NCBI GenBank assembly: GCA_002104985.1
Contig: MCGO01000007.1
Span: forward strand, 434,001-498,000
Source of the DNA: Rhizoclosmatium globosum
Taxonomy: Eukaryota > Chytridiomycota > Chytridiomycetes > Chytridiales > Chytriomycetaceae
DNA length: 64,000 nt
Reading direction: 5' to 3'
The translations under genes and the position numbers were made by a program. Positions 52,323 to 64,000 of the stretch are shown piece after piece. Each line of letters opens with the position of its first letter. The first letter of the stretch is position 1. The notes beneath the pieces were generated by a model, which did not search any database, was not told the DNA's origin, and saw only the letters and a program-made list of their open reading frames with translations.

Positions 52323-53528
52323 ATGAATCGATTGGTTCCAAATCTACTATTCAGAGCTGGAGCACGCCGACCATTCTCGACAGCAGGATACCAACGCCTT
52401 GTTCCCGGCCTCGCAGCATCGGCATCAGTGCTCACGGCAGCCTCGTTCGCGGCACCACTCGTTGGGCTGCCCGTCGTGCCCGTTGCGATCGCGGTCGGGG
52501 TCTGCACCGGATCGCTTCTTCCACCGCCAATGCTCTCGTCGGTGAAACCCGGCGCGTCGTTCGCCGGGGCCACGCTTCTCCGGCTTGGAATTGTGTGTGT
52601 CGGGCTTAAGCTGTCGCTCGTTGAAACGGCGGCGCACTTGTCCGTTGCGCTTCCGGTCGTTGTTCCGACACTCGCCGCCTCGGTTTCGGCCGCGCTGCTG
52701 CTTTCAAAGGCGCTGCGTCTCGAGCCACAGTTTGCCACGCTTGTTTCTGCCGGAACCGGTGTGTGTGGAATAACGGCGATTTCAACTGTGGCGCCGGTTA
52801 TTGGCGCCGCAGAGAAGTGGATTGCGGTGGCTGTGGCGAATGTTGTTGTTTTTGGGATGCTGGCGATGCTGGTCCAGCCGTTTATTGCGCACTACCTCTT
52901 CTTTGGCGATGACGAGAAGGATGAGAAGGACGCGTTGAATAACTCTGAATCAAGTAACAAGGAAGAACAACCTACTGCTGGTCTCTCGCCTTCAACGAAA
53001 GCAGGCCTCTACCTTGGGGTTTGCATCCATGACTCGTCACAGGTTCTTGGTGCTGCCATGTCTTTCAGAGACGCGTACAATGACCAAGAAGCTTTCAACG
53101 TTGCTACTGTCACGAAACTAACGAGAAACTCCATGTTGGTTGCTGTCGTGCCAATCCTTGGATACATTTATTCCAAGCAAACTGCTACCACAGTTTCAAC
53201 AACAACCAAAAAACCTCCCCTTCTTCCTGCTTTTGTTCTTGGATTTATTGGAATGGCAGTCCTGCGTTCTACTGTAGACTATTGGATTACAGAAGAGTAC
53301 AAACCAACTTGGAAACAGACTGTCAATCTTATTTCTGATACTGTCGGCACAAAATTGTGTCTTGGTATGGCCATGGCTGGACTAGGATTGAATACTAGGT
53401 TAGATGTGTTGAGAGGTGTTGGCGTCAAACCTTTCTTGGTAGGAGGCGGTGGTGCATTAGTGGCTGCTGTTACGGGATACACATGCATTCAGCTGTTGGA
53501 TTACCGGTTAAGAAGTAGAGTGTTGTAG
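52323..53528 (+). CDS. YeiH/UPF0324-family membrane transporter with mitochondrial-type presequence
   Basis: Single exon, 401 residues, unlike its intron-bearing neighbours. The body has about ten membrane segments and YeiH-family blocks: Ala-x-Leu-Leu-Arg-Leu-Gly-Ile, Gly-Thr-Gly-Val-Cys-Gly-x-x-Ala-Ile, Val-Cys-Ile-His-Asp-Ser-Ser-Gln-Val and Ala-x-Gly-Leu-Gly-Leu-Asn. The family is mainly bacterial and labelled putative sulfate exporter. The first ~25 residues are Arg-rich, without acids, with Arg-Pro-Phe-Ser-Thr, typical of a mitochondrial targeting peptide. The 5' third is visibly richer in G+C. Transfer from bacteria and retargeting to mitochondria is likely. Confidence 0.8.
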   Translation: MNRLVPNLLFRAGARRPFSTAGYQRLVPGLAASASVLTAASFAAPLVGLPVVPVAIAVGVCTGSLLPPPMLSSVKPGASFAGATLLRLGIVCVGLKLSLVETAAHLSVALPVVVPTLAASVSAALLLSKALRLEPQFATLVSAGTGVCGITAISTVAPVIGAAEKWIAVAVANVVVFGMLAMLVQPFIAHYLFFGDDEKDEKDALNNSESSNKEEQPTAGLSPSTKAGLYLGVCIHDSSQVLGAAMSFRDAYNDQEAFNVATVTKLTRNSMLVAVVPILGYIYSKQTATTVSTTTKKPPLLPAFVLGFIGMAVLRSTVDYWITEEYKPTWKQTVNLISDTVGTKLCLGMAMAGLGLNTRLDVLRGVGVKPFLVGGGGALVAAVTGYTCIQLLDYRLRSRVL

Positions 53529-53575
53529 AAACAATAAAGATAATTCGTGGAGAGGGCAATTTTCACTCAATTTTC

Positions 53576-56500
53576 ATGTCCCACGATTTCCCGCAACCCA
53601 AAACCAATTTTGATACATTCAAAGTCGCCACCAAAAACACAATGGATCCATCCCCTCGAAAGCAAATCTCATGGTCGCCAGTCACTTACGTCACAGTCGG
53701 CTGGATCTACCCTTTGCTCTCGGTCGGATCGAAGAAACCGCTGACTGACGAGGTATTAAACAACATCTTTGCCGCTGTTTTAACGTATTTTCAGGATCTT
53801 CCACTCCTTACGACTCATGAATCTGCCTCGCACTCAGCGAAGTGGCTTGACGAGTTTACCACAGAAGCAGCGGACTACTCAAGATCCACAACAAAAGATC
53901 GTTCTGTGAAGAAGCCTCCGAGCTTGTTTTATGCTCTCATGCCCCATGTTCTTGGAGTTTTGTAAGTGTTGCTTAACCTTATATTTACGCTAAACCTTGT
54001 TTCGTAAGTGTCTTCAATGCAATCTGCTCGGCAATCAATATCATATTGAGCATGTCCATGTCGTTGATGGTTGGTGTGGTGAGTCGAAATTTCAATTTCC
54101 TGATTGTTTACTCATCCACTCACTTAAAATTCCAAGATTACAAATTACCTCAATGGGGTCTACACTGGTCCGGAAGCTTTTAACAACGGGTATGCTCTGG
54201 CATTCGTTCTCTTTGGGATGCAAACCCTTCAAATGCTCTCGTACAACGTCTCCACCTCCCTTTCGAACCTAACAAACGTTCGCCTTGGCGCAGCGCTCAC
54301 CTCTGCCGCGTACAAAAAAAGCTTTCGTCTGGCATCGTCATCTCGCAGCCTGTACCCTCCAGGAAAAATCAACACTCTCTGCACATCGGATATTAAAAAC
54401 GTGAAAATGTTCATTGACGTTGTGAATCGGGCGTGGAGTATGCCATTACAAGTTATTATTACTCTATACCTTGTCAGCACGCTGCTGAAGGCAGCCACAG
54501 CGACTGCTGCGGCTGTGTTCATTGGAATTGGCTTGTTTTTGTTGGTTGTGAGACCAAAAATGATGGCAGCTGTTAAAGAGTACATGAAAGGACAAGATAA
54601 ACGTACAACATTGTTACGTGAGTTTCTGTACGGCGTCAAGGTTGTAAAGTATCAGGCTCTCGAAGAACATGTTGAAGCCAAAATTAGCGCTGCACGTGGG
54701 GAACAAGTCAAGGCTTTGAAAGATTATATTTGGAGGCTTATTGAGCTGTTGTTTATCTTAATTGCTCAGCAACAGTTGGTTTGTTGAGCCTTTTTCTCTT
54801 CTTTCTGTAACTATTTAACACTTTAATTTAGACAACGCCATTGACACTCGCTACATACGGCGCCATCGGAAACGGTAATAATATGGACCCCGCAACGGTC
54901 TTTGTCGCCTTTAGTTTACTCAATGGGCTTGTCGGAATATCAAGTTCTTTGACTGGAGTCATAACAGGCGTTACACAAGCCTCCGCTTCGTATAAACGTA
55001 TTTACGAGTTTCTTATTGCCGAAGAAGCGGATATCAGTGAATTTCCGATCAGTCTGCCGTCATCCACCGAATCTGACGCATCAGCCATTCTTTTCGAAGA
55101 CGCAAGTTTCACATGGGAATCATCAAAGAAAGTCGGAACTGAAATGGTGGCAAAGCCGTCAAAGAAGGAGAAAGCAGAGAAACAGGAAACAGCCAAAGTT
55201 GAAGTCACAGATTCCGACATTTTCAAGCTAGAGGGTGTAAATTTAACTATCAAGAAAGGAAGTTTGGTTGCTGTTGTTGGAGCCACAGGCTCAGGAAAGA
55301 GCTCTCTTCTTTCGGCAATCACAGGTGGTATGCGCAAAACTGGTGGTCAGGCGACAGTGTTTGGATCTGTTGGGTACTGTCCTCAAGACCCCTGGATTAT
55401 TTCCGGTTCCGTCCAAGATAATATCACGTTGCTTGATGAGTCTCTGAATGATGCTTGTAGCGATGCCGTAAATGCGTGTAGCTTAGCCAAGGATCTTGAA
55501 TCCCTTGCAAACGGATTAGGTACTCAAATTGGTGAGAAAGGGATTAATTTGTCTGGAGGACAGAAGGCGAGAGTTGCACTTGGTGAGTCTTGTTAATTAC
55601 TTCTTCTGTGTTGTTCAACTGAATATCCGCTTTTCAAGCTCGCGCAATTGCCAAAAATCCTGATGTTTATATTCTTGACGACCCGTTATCAGCTCTTGAC
55701 GCCCATGTAGGCAAAGAAATCTTCAACGGAACAATTTCTGGCCCTTTAATGAAAGACAAGACTGTCGTGATTGCAACCCATTTGTTGCATATACTTCCAA
55801 AAACGGATCACGTTCTTGTCATGGATCAGGGAAAAATCGTGCAAAGCGGATCATACAAGGATCTCATGAATGATACAGCTGGACGCCTCTTTGAAACTAT
55901 GAAGGACTACCACCTTGATGAAGAACCCGAAGAAAAGACGATTATTAAAAAAACAGATTCAGTAGCCACGAACAAGAAGGAGGAAGCAACGGCTGAAGAT
56001 CGCCAAGTTGGTAACGTGTCTTATTCAACGTACAAAACTTATTTCAAGGCCTGTGGTTCCTCCTCGTTTATCATTTTGATGGTATTTTCTGTTCTTTCTG
56101 TGATATTACAAGCCGGAACCGAGTTGTTATTGTCGGCTTGGACGTCAAACTTCTTGAACTTCAACAATCAGATGAACTACGTGTACATTTACAGTGCAGC
56201 GTCAGTTTCTGGAGCACTGTTGGCCAATGTAATTTCCATGATGACTCTCTACATGTGTGTGAAAGGTGCAATTCAATTTCACGACTCGGCATTGAAAGGA
56301 ATCATGGCTGCGCCAATGTCCTTTTTCGATACTCAACCGATTGGTCGCTTGCTAAATCGAATGACTGGGGATGTCGCGTCGCTTGATAGGGAGATTGGAT
56401 CTGTTCTGGACAACCTTAATGCCAATGGAGGTTCTGCCATTGCAACTACGCTGGTCCTCTGGGTCATCGCCTGGCAATTCATTCCCATCTCTTTGGTGAT

Positions 56501-57830
56501 GATTGGAATCGCTGTCTATATGTACCAGTTCTATCGTAAAACTTACCGTGAATTGAAGAGGCTCAACACAATCATGCAGTCACCGCTGGCTGCGCATATT
56601 TCAGAAACACTCACTGGCCTTCCAACTGTCCTTTCATACCGAGCTCAGAATATCTTTATTGAGCGCCAAATGGTCACGATGGATCAGTCTAACTTGGCTA
56701 CCTTGCTCTTCACTCATGCACAGTTGTGGTTTATGCTGAGATTACGATGCCTTGCGGCGCTCATAACTCTTGCACTAACACTGCTTGGAGTCACTGGCGT
56801 TATTGATCGTAGATTTATTTCTCTTGCATTGGCATCGACCATGTCTTGGGCAGCTCAAATCAACGCGTCTCTTATGCTATATGGATCAATGGAAGCTGCG
56901 GTAAGAATCTCACAACCTTAGTTGTTGACTAAATCAAGATATGAATAGATGGTAAATGTTGAGCGTTTGGGCTACTATTCCAACGACTTGCCACATGAAG
57001 CTGCCAGATCCTTGCCAAAGGATGGCACCCTTGATTGCTGGCCTTCAACTGGAACCATCGAAATCAAAAACCTGGAGATATCTTATGAAAATCGCCCAGA
57101 CCACATTGTCATCAACGACATTTCTGTGTCGATTCGATCTGGTGAAAAGATTGGTATCGTGGGAAGAACTGGTTCCGGGAAGTCAACTTTGATGGATGCG
57201 TTCTTCCGTTTAATGGAGGCAAACAAAGGAACAATTGAAATTGATGGCGAGGATATTGCGACTCTTGGTTTAAAGAAGCTACGAAGCGGGATTCAAATGA
57301 TTCCACAGAATCCAATCCTGTTTGATGGAACAGTTCGCTCAAACTTGGACCCAGTCGGACGCTACTCCGATGAAAACATTTGGTACGCGTTGGAATGCTG
57401 TGGTATGAAAGATTATATTTCGACAATGTCGGAGAAGCTTGAATCAGTTGTTACCGAAGGTGGATCCAACCTCTCAGCTGGTCAACGTCAGCTTCTATGT
57501 CTTGCAAAGGTGTTGCTTCAGAAATCCAAGATTCTGATTATGGATGAAGCAACTTCGTCTGTTGATGCTGAGTCAGACTTAAGGATTCAGGACTCTATGA
57601 AAACACATTTCAAGGATGCAACAGTGATTAGTATTGCGCATAGATTGAACACTGTTGCCGCGTTTGATCGTATCCTTGTGTTGAATCATGGAAAAGTTGC
57701 GGAATTTGAAGCTCCGCATTTGTTGCTCTCGCGTAATTCACTTTTTGCTGATATGGTAGATGCAACTGGTGTTGCTAACGCGTCGGTTATTCGAGACATT
57801 GCCAAGGATGCATATCTTAAATCAAATTGA
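53576..57830 (+). CDS. ABCC-type (MRP/YCF1-like) ABC transporter, copy 1
   Basis: Exons 53576-53752, 53795-53961, 54009-54078, 54137-54778, 54832-55582, 55639-56900 and 56949-57830 give 1316 residues in unbroken frame. Order TMD1-NBD1-TMD2-NBD2. NBD1: Gly-Ala-Thr-Gly-Ser-Gly-Lys-Ser-Ser, Leu-Ser-Gly-Gly-Gln and Ile-Leu-Asp-Asp-Pro, where Asp replaces the catalytic Glu as is normal in ABCC proteins. NBD2: Gly-Arg-Thr-Gly-Ser-Gly-Lys-Ser-Thr, Leu-Ser-Ala-Gly-Gln and Ile-Met-Asp-Glu-Ala. There is no extra N-terminal TMD0, so it is the short ABCC form. Exports organic anions or conjugates (family knowledge). Confidence 0.92.
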
Positions 57831-58188
57831 TGTGCCTTATTACGACCGAGAATAATTATGACAAATAAACATTTTTATGTCTATTTCAATTACTGACTCA
57901 GCTCTGGTTGTGATGGAAGCGTCCTATTATCAGTTTGAAATTCACAACATTCAAGGCAGTTTAAGTCAAAATATAGTGAGAACTTCATCAATAGCAGGGT
58001 AAAAGTAATAAGTTCTGACATTGCAGAGGTTGCGATTTTGGCTCTACAAGCATTTTCACTTCGGGAATCATTGCGATGGAGGATTGGCTTTGCCTGATTT
58101 TTCACTGGACTGATTAAAGATAGAATAAAGGAACTTTACTTTGAAAATCTTTTATAATCATTTATAAGGTTTTCATCTAGAGTGCAAA
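57831..58188. other. Gap between convergent ABC transporter genes
   Basis: 358 bp with AATAAA-like signals from both sides (for example near 57864). No gene seen. Confidence 0.5.
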
Positions 58189-61100
58189 TCAATCGAAGTG
58201 CTTTTCAGCAATAGTTCTAACAACTTGGGCGTTGGCAGCACCAGTAGCATCCACCAACGACTTGAACAAACTGTCTTCACGGTTCAAAAGATTAATAGGA
58301 CTGTCAAACTCAACCAAACGACCAGCATCCAACACCATAATTCTATCGAAATCAGCAATGGTATTCACACGGTGAGCAATACTAATTACGGTTGTGTTCT
58401 TGAAGTGTGTACGAATCGAAGACTGGATCAACAAATCAGCAGCCTGATCAACACTGGAACTAGCCTCATCCATCACAAGAATCTTGGGTTTGTGGCAAAT
58501 TGCAGATGCAAGCATCATCAACTGACGTTGTCCAACTGAGAGGTTCTCTCCACGCTCTGTAACGGGTGCGTCGAGCTTTTCAGGGAGCTCAGCAACATAT
58601 TCCTTGAGTCCAACAAGCTCCAGGGCTTCCCAAAGATCTTGGTCGGCAAACTTTCCTTCGATATCGAGGTTCTTGCGAATAGTTCCTGTGAACAAGACAG
58701 GCTCTTGTGCAATAATTTGAAGACGTGTACGGAGAGTGTGAAGACCAAGTTGGCTCACATCGATGCCGTCAATCAGGACGGAACCTTTTGTTGGTTCGAC
58801 GATACGGAACAAGGCAATCATAAGGGTTGACTTTCCAGAACCAGTTCTTCCAACGACTCCAATCTTTTCACCACCCTTGATTTCAACAGAGAGGTCGCGG
58901 ATCACTGGGTCGAATTTCGCAGCATATTTGACTTCCAATTGAGAAATTGAAACATTTCCTTGCTTTGGCCAAGCGCTTTCTTCTGGGTCAGAATCGCGGT
59001 GAGTTGGAGCTTCACTTTCCAAGGAGTTGCAGTACATATCCAAACGCTCGGCTGATACGAAACCGGATTCAACACGAGAGAATGCAGTGATACATCCAAA
59101 GAACGTTTGTCCCAACTGGGATACACCAGTCAACGCAAGACCAACAATGGCAGGATCAAGCTTTACGAGGACAGAATACATGACGATAAAGAAGACAAGG
59201 ATCGCCAAGCAGCCTTCCACACGAAGAGAGAACCAGTTGTATACGTTCAAGTTCGTCCATTCGGGCATAAGCGCACGATCAGTGAGTTGTCTTTGCTTGA
59301 CAATTGAACGGTCCTTGGCTTGGAACGCACGAATGGTAGTTGTGCTTCCGATGCATTCGGAAATGTAAGCAGTCAATGGAGAATTGTTGATCTGAATGAG
59401 ACGTCTAAGTTCACGCTGGGTTGAACGGTAAAATTCGAGAAGGAAGAACGAAATGATTGCGAGAACGACAATGAAGACTTTGGAAGACGTTTAGTGGCGA
59501 ATATTCGAATTTTTTGACTTACTCAAGGTGTACAATGTTCCTGTGATGACTTGAGCCATGCTTGCCAAACTTTGGGAAAGAACCATGAAGAACGCGAAAA
59601 TGTTACCACCAAGCATAAAATCAAGCTATTGTGAGTTCGTTAATATCTTAAATATGGCAATTATGGGACCTACGTTTCCAACATCCTTAGTGAGACGGTT
59701 GATGATTCTTCCCAAAGGCTGAGAATCAAACCAACTCATAGGAGCTCGCATCAAACCAGCAATAGCTTTAATATGGTAATTCTTGGCAGAAACGAAAGCA
59801 GCTCGAAGAATGAATCCAGTTTGGAGCGCCGACGAAAGGAATGTGAAGATAACGATTCCGGTATAGACAGTAATGTAATCCTTTGACTGTAATCCCCATC
59901 GAGTGTTTCCAGCATATGAATCTTGGGACCAGTACGTCATAAAGAGGGCTTGGATATATGTCGCAACAGCATACATCAGAGTTCCAAACAAAATTACGAC
60001 CACAACTCCCCAACCGCCAAATTCTTTGATATAGTTGAGAACGTACTTCTTGTCAACGGCACCAGTCTGTCGATCTTCGTCTTGAATCAAATCTTCAGCT
60101 GAACCAGTGGCCTCTTCAATTTTGGCTCCCTTCTTGACAACCTTTCCTTTAGCAGAGTCATCATCCTCGAAGACATGGTTCTTGAGCATATCTCTCAAAC
60201 GACCATCCTCTGGGCCATTCACCAACTCTGAATACGATCCTTGCTCAACAACCACACCCTTCTCAAGGACGATAATGTGATCAACATTTGGAAGGACGTG
60301 TAGTTGGTGAGTGATCAACACACGCGTCTTTCCTTCAAGATGGGTCTTGATACATTCATCGAAAACGTGTTTACCAACGTGAGCGTCAAGAGCCGCCAAT
60401 GGATCATCAAGCAAGAACACATCAGCATCGCTGTATACTGCACGCGCAAGAGCAACACGAGCTTTCTGACCTCCACTCAAAGCGATACCCTTTTCACCAA
60501 TCTCGGTGTCCAATCCATTTTGGAATTGCTTGATGTCGACTTCGAGACCACAGGCACGGATTGTTTCGTCGAGCTTCTTTTCGTCAAGTTCGGAGCCGAA
60601 AATGATGTTGTCGCGGACATTCATGGACCACAAGGATGGTTGCTGGAGACAGAGGGCGACAGAACCGTGGACTTCAACTTTTCCCTCCAAATGAGTCATT
60701 TCACCAATGATAGCGGAAAACAGAGATGATTTTCCGGATCCTACGAGTTATAAAGTAAGATAACGACATTTAAACGCGAGAAAAACTTACCAACAGTTCC
60801 CACAATAGCGGTAAGCTTACGAGCAGGGATAGTAAAGTTCAAGTTCTTGAACAAAGGAGCACTCTCCTCAGCAGTTTCGGCCACATCAATTGGATTTTCA
60901 CTAGACTTTTCACCTTCTGGAGCAACAGCTACGTCATTCTTCTTCGCCTTTTTGGCATTCTTGTTTTTGTTCTTGCCGCCCATCATTCCCTTTTTATCCT
61001 CATCGTCCTTCTTGACAGGAACCCACTTAAAGGAGGCGTCAACAACACGAATAGCTTCATTCGAGTTGGGGTCCAAAGGTAACGATGTGAATTCAGATTC

Positions 61101-62475
61101 TTCGGCGAGCAAGAAGTTCTTGACACGGTTCCAAGACACCAAAGTTTGTCCCAAACCAAAGAAGACAAGAGGAAGAGCTGTGATTGGCTCAAAGACGTTG
61201 AAAAAGTATTGACTTGCAGGGAAGATAACAACTGGGTCGATTGACTTGACGTTGTTGGCTGCGTTGTGTTTTGAATAAATACTTCTTCGGTTTAAGCATG
61301 CGAACACTCACCGTAGACAACAAAAGTACCAATCATCATGGAGAACGGAACAAGCGTCGCGAGGTTCATGAAGAAGAACATTCCAAATGTCATGGCGGCG
61401 ATGGCAGACAGTTGCGCGTTACGGACATCAGTCAACGTCTTGATAAAGAAGGTTTCTTGGCCTCGAAGTTTAACCATTTTAATACCCTATTTGACAGATG
61501 GAGATCCTAAGTCTACTTGTATTTTGACTAAGTTGCCTTACCTCAAAAACCTCTCTCAAAGTTGCCAAACGCTTGTCACCAGCTTTTTGATACTTTCCTT
61601 GCTGCGTGACGAACAAGTAAATCAATCCAGGAACAATGGCCAAGAAGATTCCCGCAACAATTCCAACAGGGTACAAGTTGGCTCCAAAGAGATTTCCCAA
61701 ATAGTAGAACGAAAAGGCGAGCTGGAATGGCACCATCACCACTGCATGAGTATTTTGAACAGCCATCGAAATTTCTTCAACATCCGAGTTGATCATTTGC
61801 AAAATTCGACCTTTGGAAAACTCGACGCTGGCTTTGTTGGAAAGCTTGAGAGACTTTGCATATAGGGCTGTTACAATTGTGCTTCTGATTCCATAAGTCA
61901 TTCGACGAAACATTTGTTGGGTGGTCTATTGGATGACAAATCAGCTTACGTGCGCAATATCACTTAACAAGAAAACCAAACCTGACGGAAAATAAGACCG
62001 AAGAAAGTCATACTAAAGTACAAGAGTGCCAAACCAATAGGGATTTGAGGAAGATGTTACTCTCTCCGTTTTGAAGATAGGCAATGATTGCCCCCATCAC
62101 AGCCGGTTGAGTCGTTTGGAACACAACATGCACACAGTCGAGGAACACAGCAAACAAGTACGATACACCCAAGAACCGCCAGATGTCTGGGAATAGCCTC
62201 GGCTTTTTATCCGCTGGGCTCCCTGCCTTCAAATACTCTTCGACGTTGGCATTGAAGCGATCCAAGATGTGGGCGACAACATTCGCACGGGATCGCTCTG
62301 GGATTAGGGGAAGGTCTTCGTATTGGAGGGGCCGCTTTCCGCCGACCCAGACCATCTTGGAGAGCCACGAGATTGTGACAAATGAGATTGGGTCCGTGGC
62401 CTCGCCGACAACGACGGGGGCATTGTACTTTTGCAGCTTGTCTTCGGCGGTGGAGGCCTTGTCTTTCACTGCCAT
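58189..62475 (-). CDS. ABCC-type (MRP/YCF1-like) ABC transporter, copy 2
   Basis: Exons 62475-61982, 61925-61542, 61486-61312, 61258-60791, 60740-59674, 59625-59523 and 59477-58189. Short-form ABCC: TMD1-NBD1-TMD2-NBD2. NBD1 has an intron inside Walker A (Gly-Thr-Val-Gly | Ser-Gly-Lys-Ser-Ser), Leu-Ser-Gly-Gly-Gln and Leu-Leu-Asp-Asp-Pro; NBD2 has Gly-Arg-Thr-Gly-Ser-Gly-Lys-Ser-Thr, Leu-Ser-Val-Gly-Gln and Val-Met-Asp-Glu-Ala. A Lys/Asn-rich insert precedes NBD1. The frame breaks once at the GGG/CCC run at 62040-62042; one more base restores Gly-Leu-Ala-Leu-Leu-Tyr. Convergent with copy 1, and intron positions differ, so the duplication is old. Confidence 0.88.
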
Positions 62476-63332
62476 GGCTGGTTTTCAAGCTAGTTTTGGG
62501 AAGTGGATTTCAGGCGGTGGCGGCAAAAATTAAGTGATTGTGGAGATGCACAGGAAACCCACGATTTGAAAACTTGATGCCAAAGCAAGTGATTTGAGTT
62601 ATTAGATCTTGTTATCTTTATAATGCAATGCCAAATGAAAGTTTTAATTGAGAATTGAGTAGCATTTCGTGGTAAAACGCCCTTCCTGACGTCAGCCCAA
62701 TCTAATACCAGAATTAAATGTGGCAAAGTCACATCTATGATTTAAGTACCACGTCAGCAGCATAAAATTTCCAATGATTGACAGATACTAGCATAAATTT
62801 AGTTTACCATAAGGACGGAATACAAGGCGTTACAGTTGGCAGCGCGTCTAGGTACGAGCCTGGTTGTATGAAACTGATTGAGATGTCGTCTTTGTGATCA
62901 GCTGTTTTATCCAGAGGGACTCGCGTGTACAAGTGTACCCAATTCATGTAAGGTGCTAAAGTAAAAGCGTAGATCCATCCCTTCTATTCTTTAACTTAGC
63001 TGAATTTTATTGAAGTAAAGGACTCGGAACGAAGAAGTTCTGATAAAGGGAAAAATAATTGGGAGAATTTCAAACTCGATATTTCAAACCGGCTATTGTA
63101 GTCAGAATTTATGTAGCTGCTCTGCATTCTTTTCTGTCAGATCGGGATTAAACTTCCGCACCTCTTTTCTGAACTAACCAAGAAGAAAGAGGGTGACAAA
63201 AGAAAGAGGGTTACAAGAATGACATTCTCCTTTGTTTGAGTTGTTTTTGAAAAAACTAAAACCAACCAGCAAGTCATCAGCAAACCAGCAGCAAACACTT
63301 CACCAACCAACAGCAGCCAAGCAATTCCATCG
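62476..63332. other. Divergent intergenic region
   Basis: 857 bp between the leftward ABCC gene and the rightward membrane-anchored Gln-rich gene. Several short frames are open, but none shows a domain or clear splice structure. Confidence 0.45.
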
Positions 63333-64000
63333 ATGATAGCAACACTCTTGTACACGCTCCTAGTTGCTGTGCTCGTGGGAGGCGGGATCTCTGCCTTCTT
63401 TGCGTTCAAAGAGCAACAGCGAGTCGAGGCAGCGCGGAAGGAAGAGCGCCGCCGCGGGTTCGTTTTTGGTGTTGTTGATTACGTAGCTGACTAAAAGCTG
63501 GCTGGGCTTAGACCGCGACGGCGACTCAACGCGGACCTTCCTCGGCCGCCACAAACAACTCAAACTCAAACATCGACAACTTCACTTGGAACAAACTCTG
63601 TTGAAAACAGTGGACCAGGCGGCTTTCAGAGCCATGCTGTTTACAGGGACTCGTGTGAGTGGTGGTGGTGGTTTGGATGCGAGAGGGACAAGTACTCACT
63701 CACTCTCTCTCATCAGACATTCCACAGTCAGCTTTTAAACAGTCTGCAATCAACCCAACCTTAAACTACGACTCAAATCAGTCCGCTTTCAACTCAAACG
63801 CGCAGTCTTTCTCTTTCACTCAGCACACCAACCAGCCTCAGTTCACTGCCCAACATCAACAGCCTTCGCAATCATTCCACCAAAATAATATCTCACAACC
63901 GCAGCAGTCATTCCGCCAACAGCATCACCAACAGCACCAACAGGAGTTTTTTGTTTCGCAGTCTGACAACTCAGCCATGACTGGACTTTCACAACCAGAA
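63333..64000 (+). CDS. Membrane-anchored Gln/Asn-rich protein, cut by the right edge
   Basis: Exons 63333-63457, 63512-63654 and 63717 to beyond 64000. The protein opens with one hydrophobic segment (about residues 2-23), then a basic Glu/Arg/Lys stretch, then Thr/Gln-rich and Gln/His/Ser/Phe-rich sequence, probably disordered. The topology suggests a signal-anchored protein with a cytosolic low-complexity domain. No family recognised. The 3' end lies outside the window. Confidence 0.6.

Overview
The window is nuclear DNA from a eukaryote with compact genes, short spliceosomal introns (mostly 42 to 113 nt) and intergenic gaps often under 150 bp. The housekeeping set (AP-1 adaptor subunits, eL22, pyruvate kinase, Ist3/RBMX2, a GTP/GDP mitochondrial carrier, MBOAT, GH76 mannosidase, ABCC transporters) points to a fungus. 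The mix with tyrosinase, a PL7-like lyase and a chromodomain Ty3-type retrotransposon suggests an early-diverging, possibly chytrid, lineage; this placement is inference.

Layout. 1-2.5 kb: a gene running in from the left edge and two secreted proteins. 4.08-5.19 kb: a non-coding tandem array of about 125-bp units in 250-bp dimers whose folded stems covary. 5.3-21.1 kb: RNA-binding proteins, tyrosinase, pyruvate kinase, splicing factor Ist3, a BRI3-like membrane protein, eL22, AP-1 gamma-adaptin and a mitochondrial carrier. 21.3-22.6 kb: a CAP-domain gene whose second domain is broken. 22.7-49.2 kb: eleven minus-strand members of one unusual gene family, interspersed with GH76, a DDHD phospholipase, an OB-fold-like gene and an MBOAT acyltransferase. 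49.4-64 kb: paired GNAT genes, head-to-head AP-1 sigma genes, a bacterial-type YeiH transporter, two convergent ABCC transporters and a gene running off the right edge.

The main discovery candidate is the 22.7-49.2 kb family. Members start with a coiled coil built on a Tyr-x-Arg-hydrophobic-Phe-Leu-Glu core and end with alternating Cys/His zinc modules (an A type: CCCH finger plus knuckle; a B type: compact finger plus knuckle). Each A-to-B join carries a phase-2 intron, so internal exons are symmetric B+A cassettes. Six such exons are seen, every one a multiple of three, with 0 to 2 per gene. One member carries USP7/Ubp15-type ubiquitin-like domains between coil and zinc modules. Another is split by a recent 6.2-kb Ty3-type element with identical 99-bp LTRs and a GAACT target duplication; removing the element rejoins the exon in frame.

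A caution on reading frames: at least a dozen genes, pyruvate kinase included, have one frame break that a single added base repairs, always in the same direction and mostly in a short homopolymer. This looks like systematic one-base deletions in the assembly, not mass pseudogenisation. The CAP second domain (two nonsense codons) and the element-split zinc gene look truly broken.
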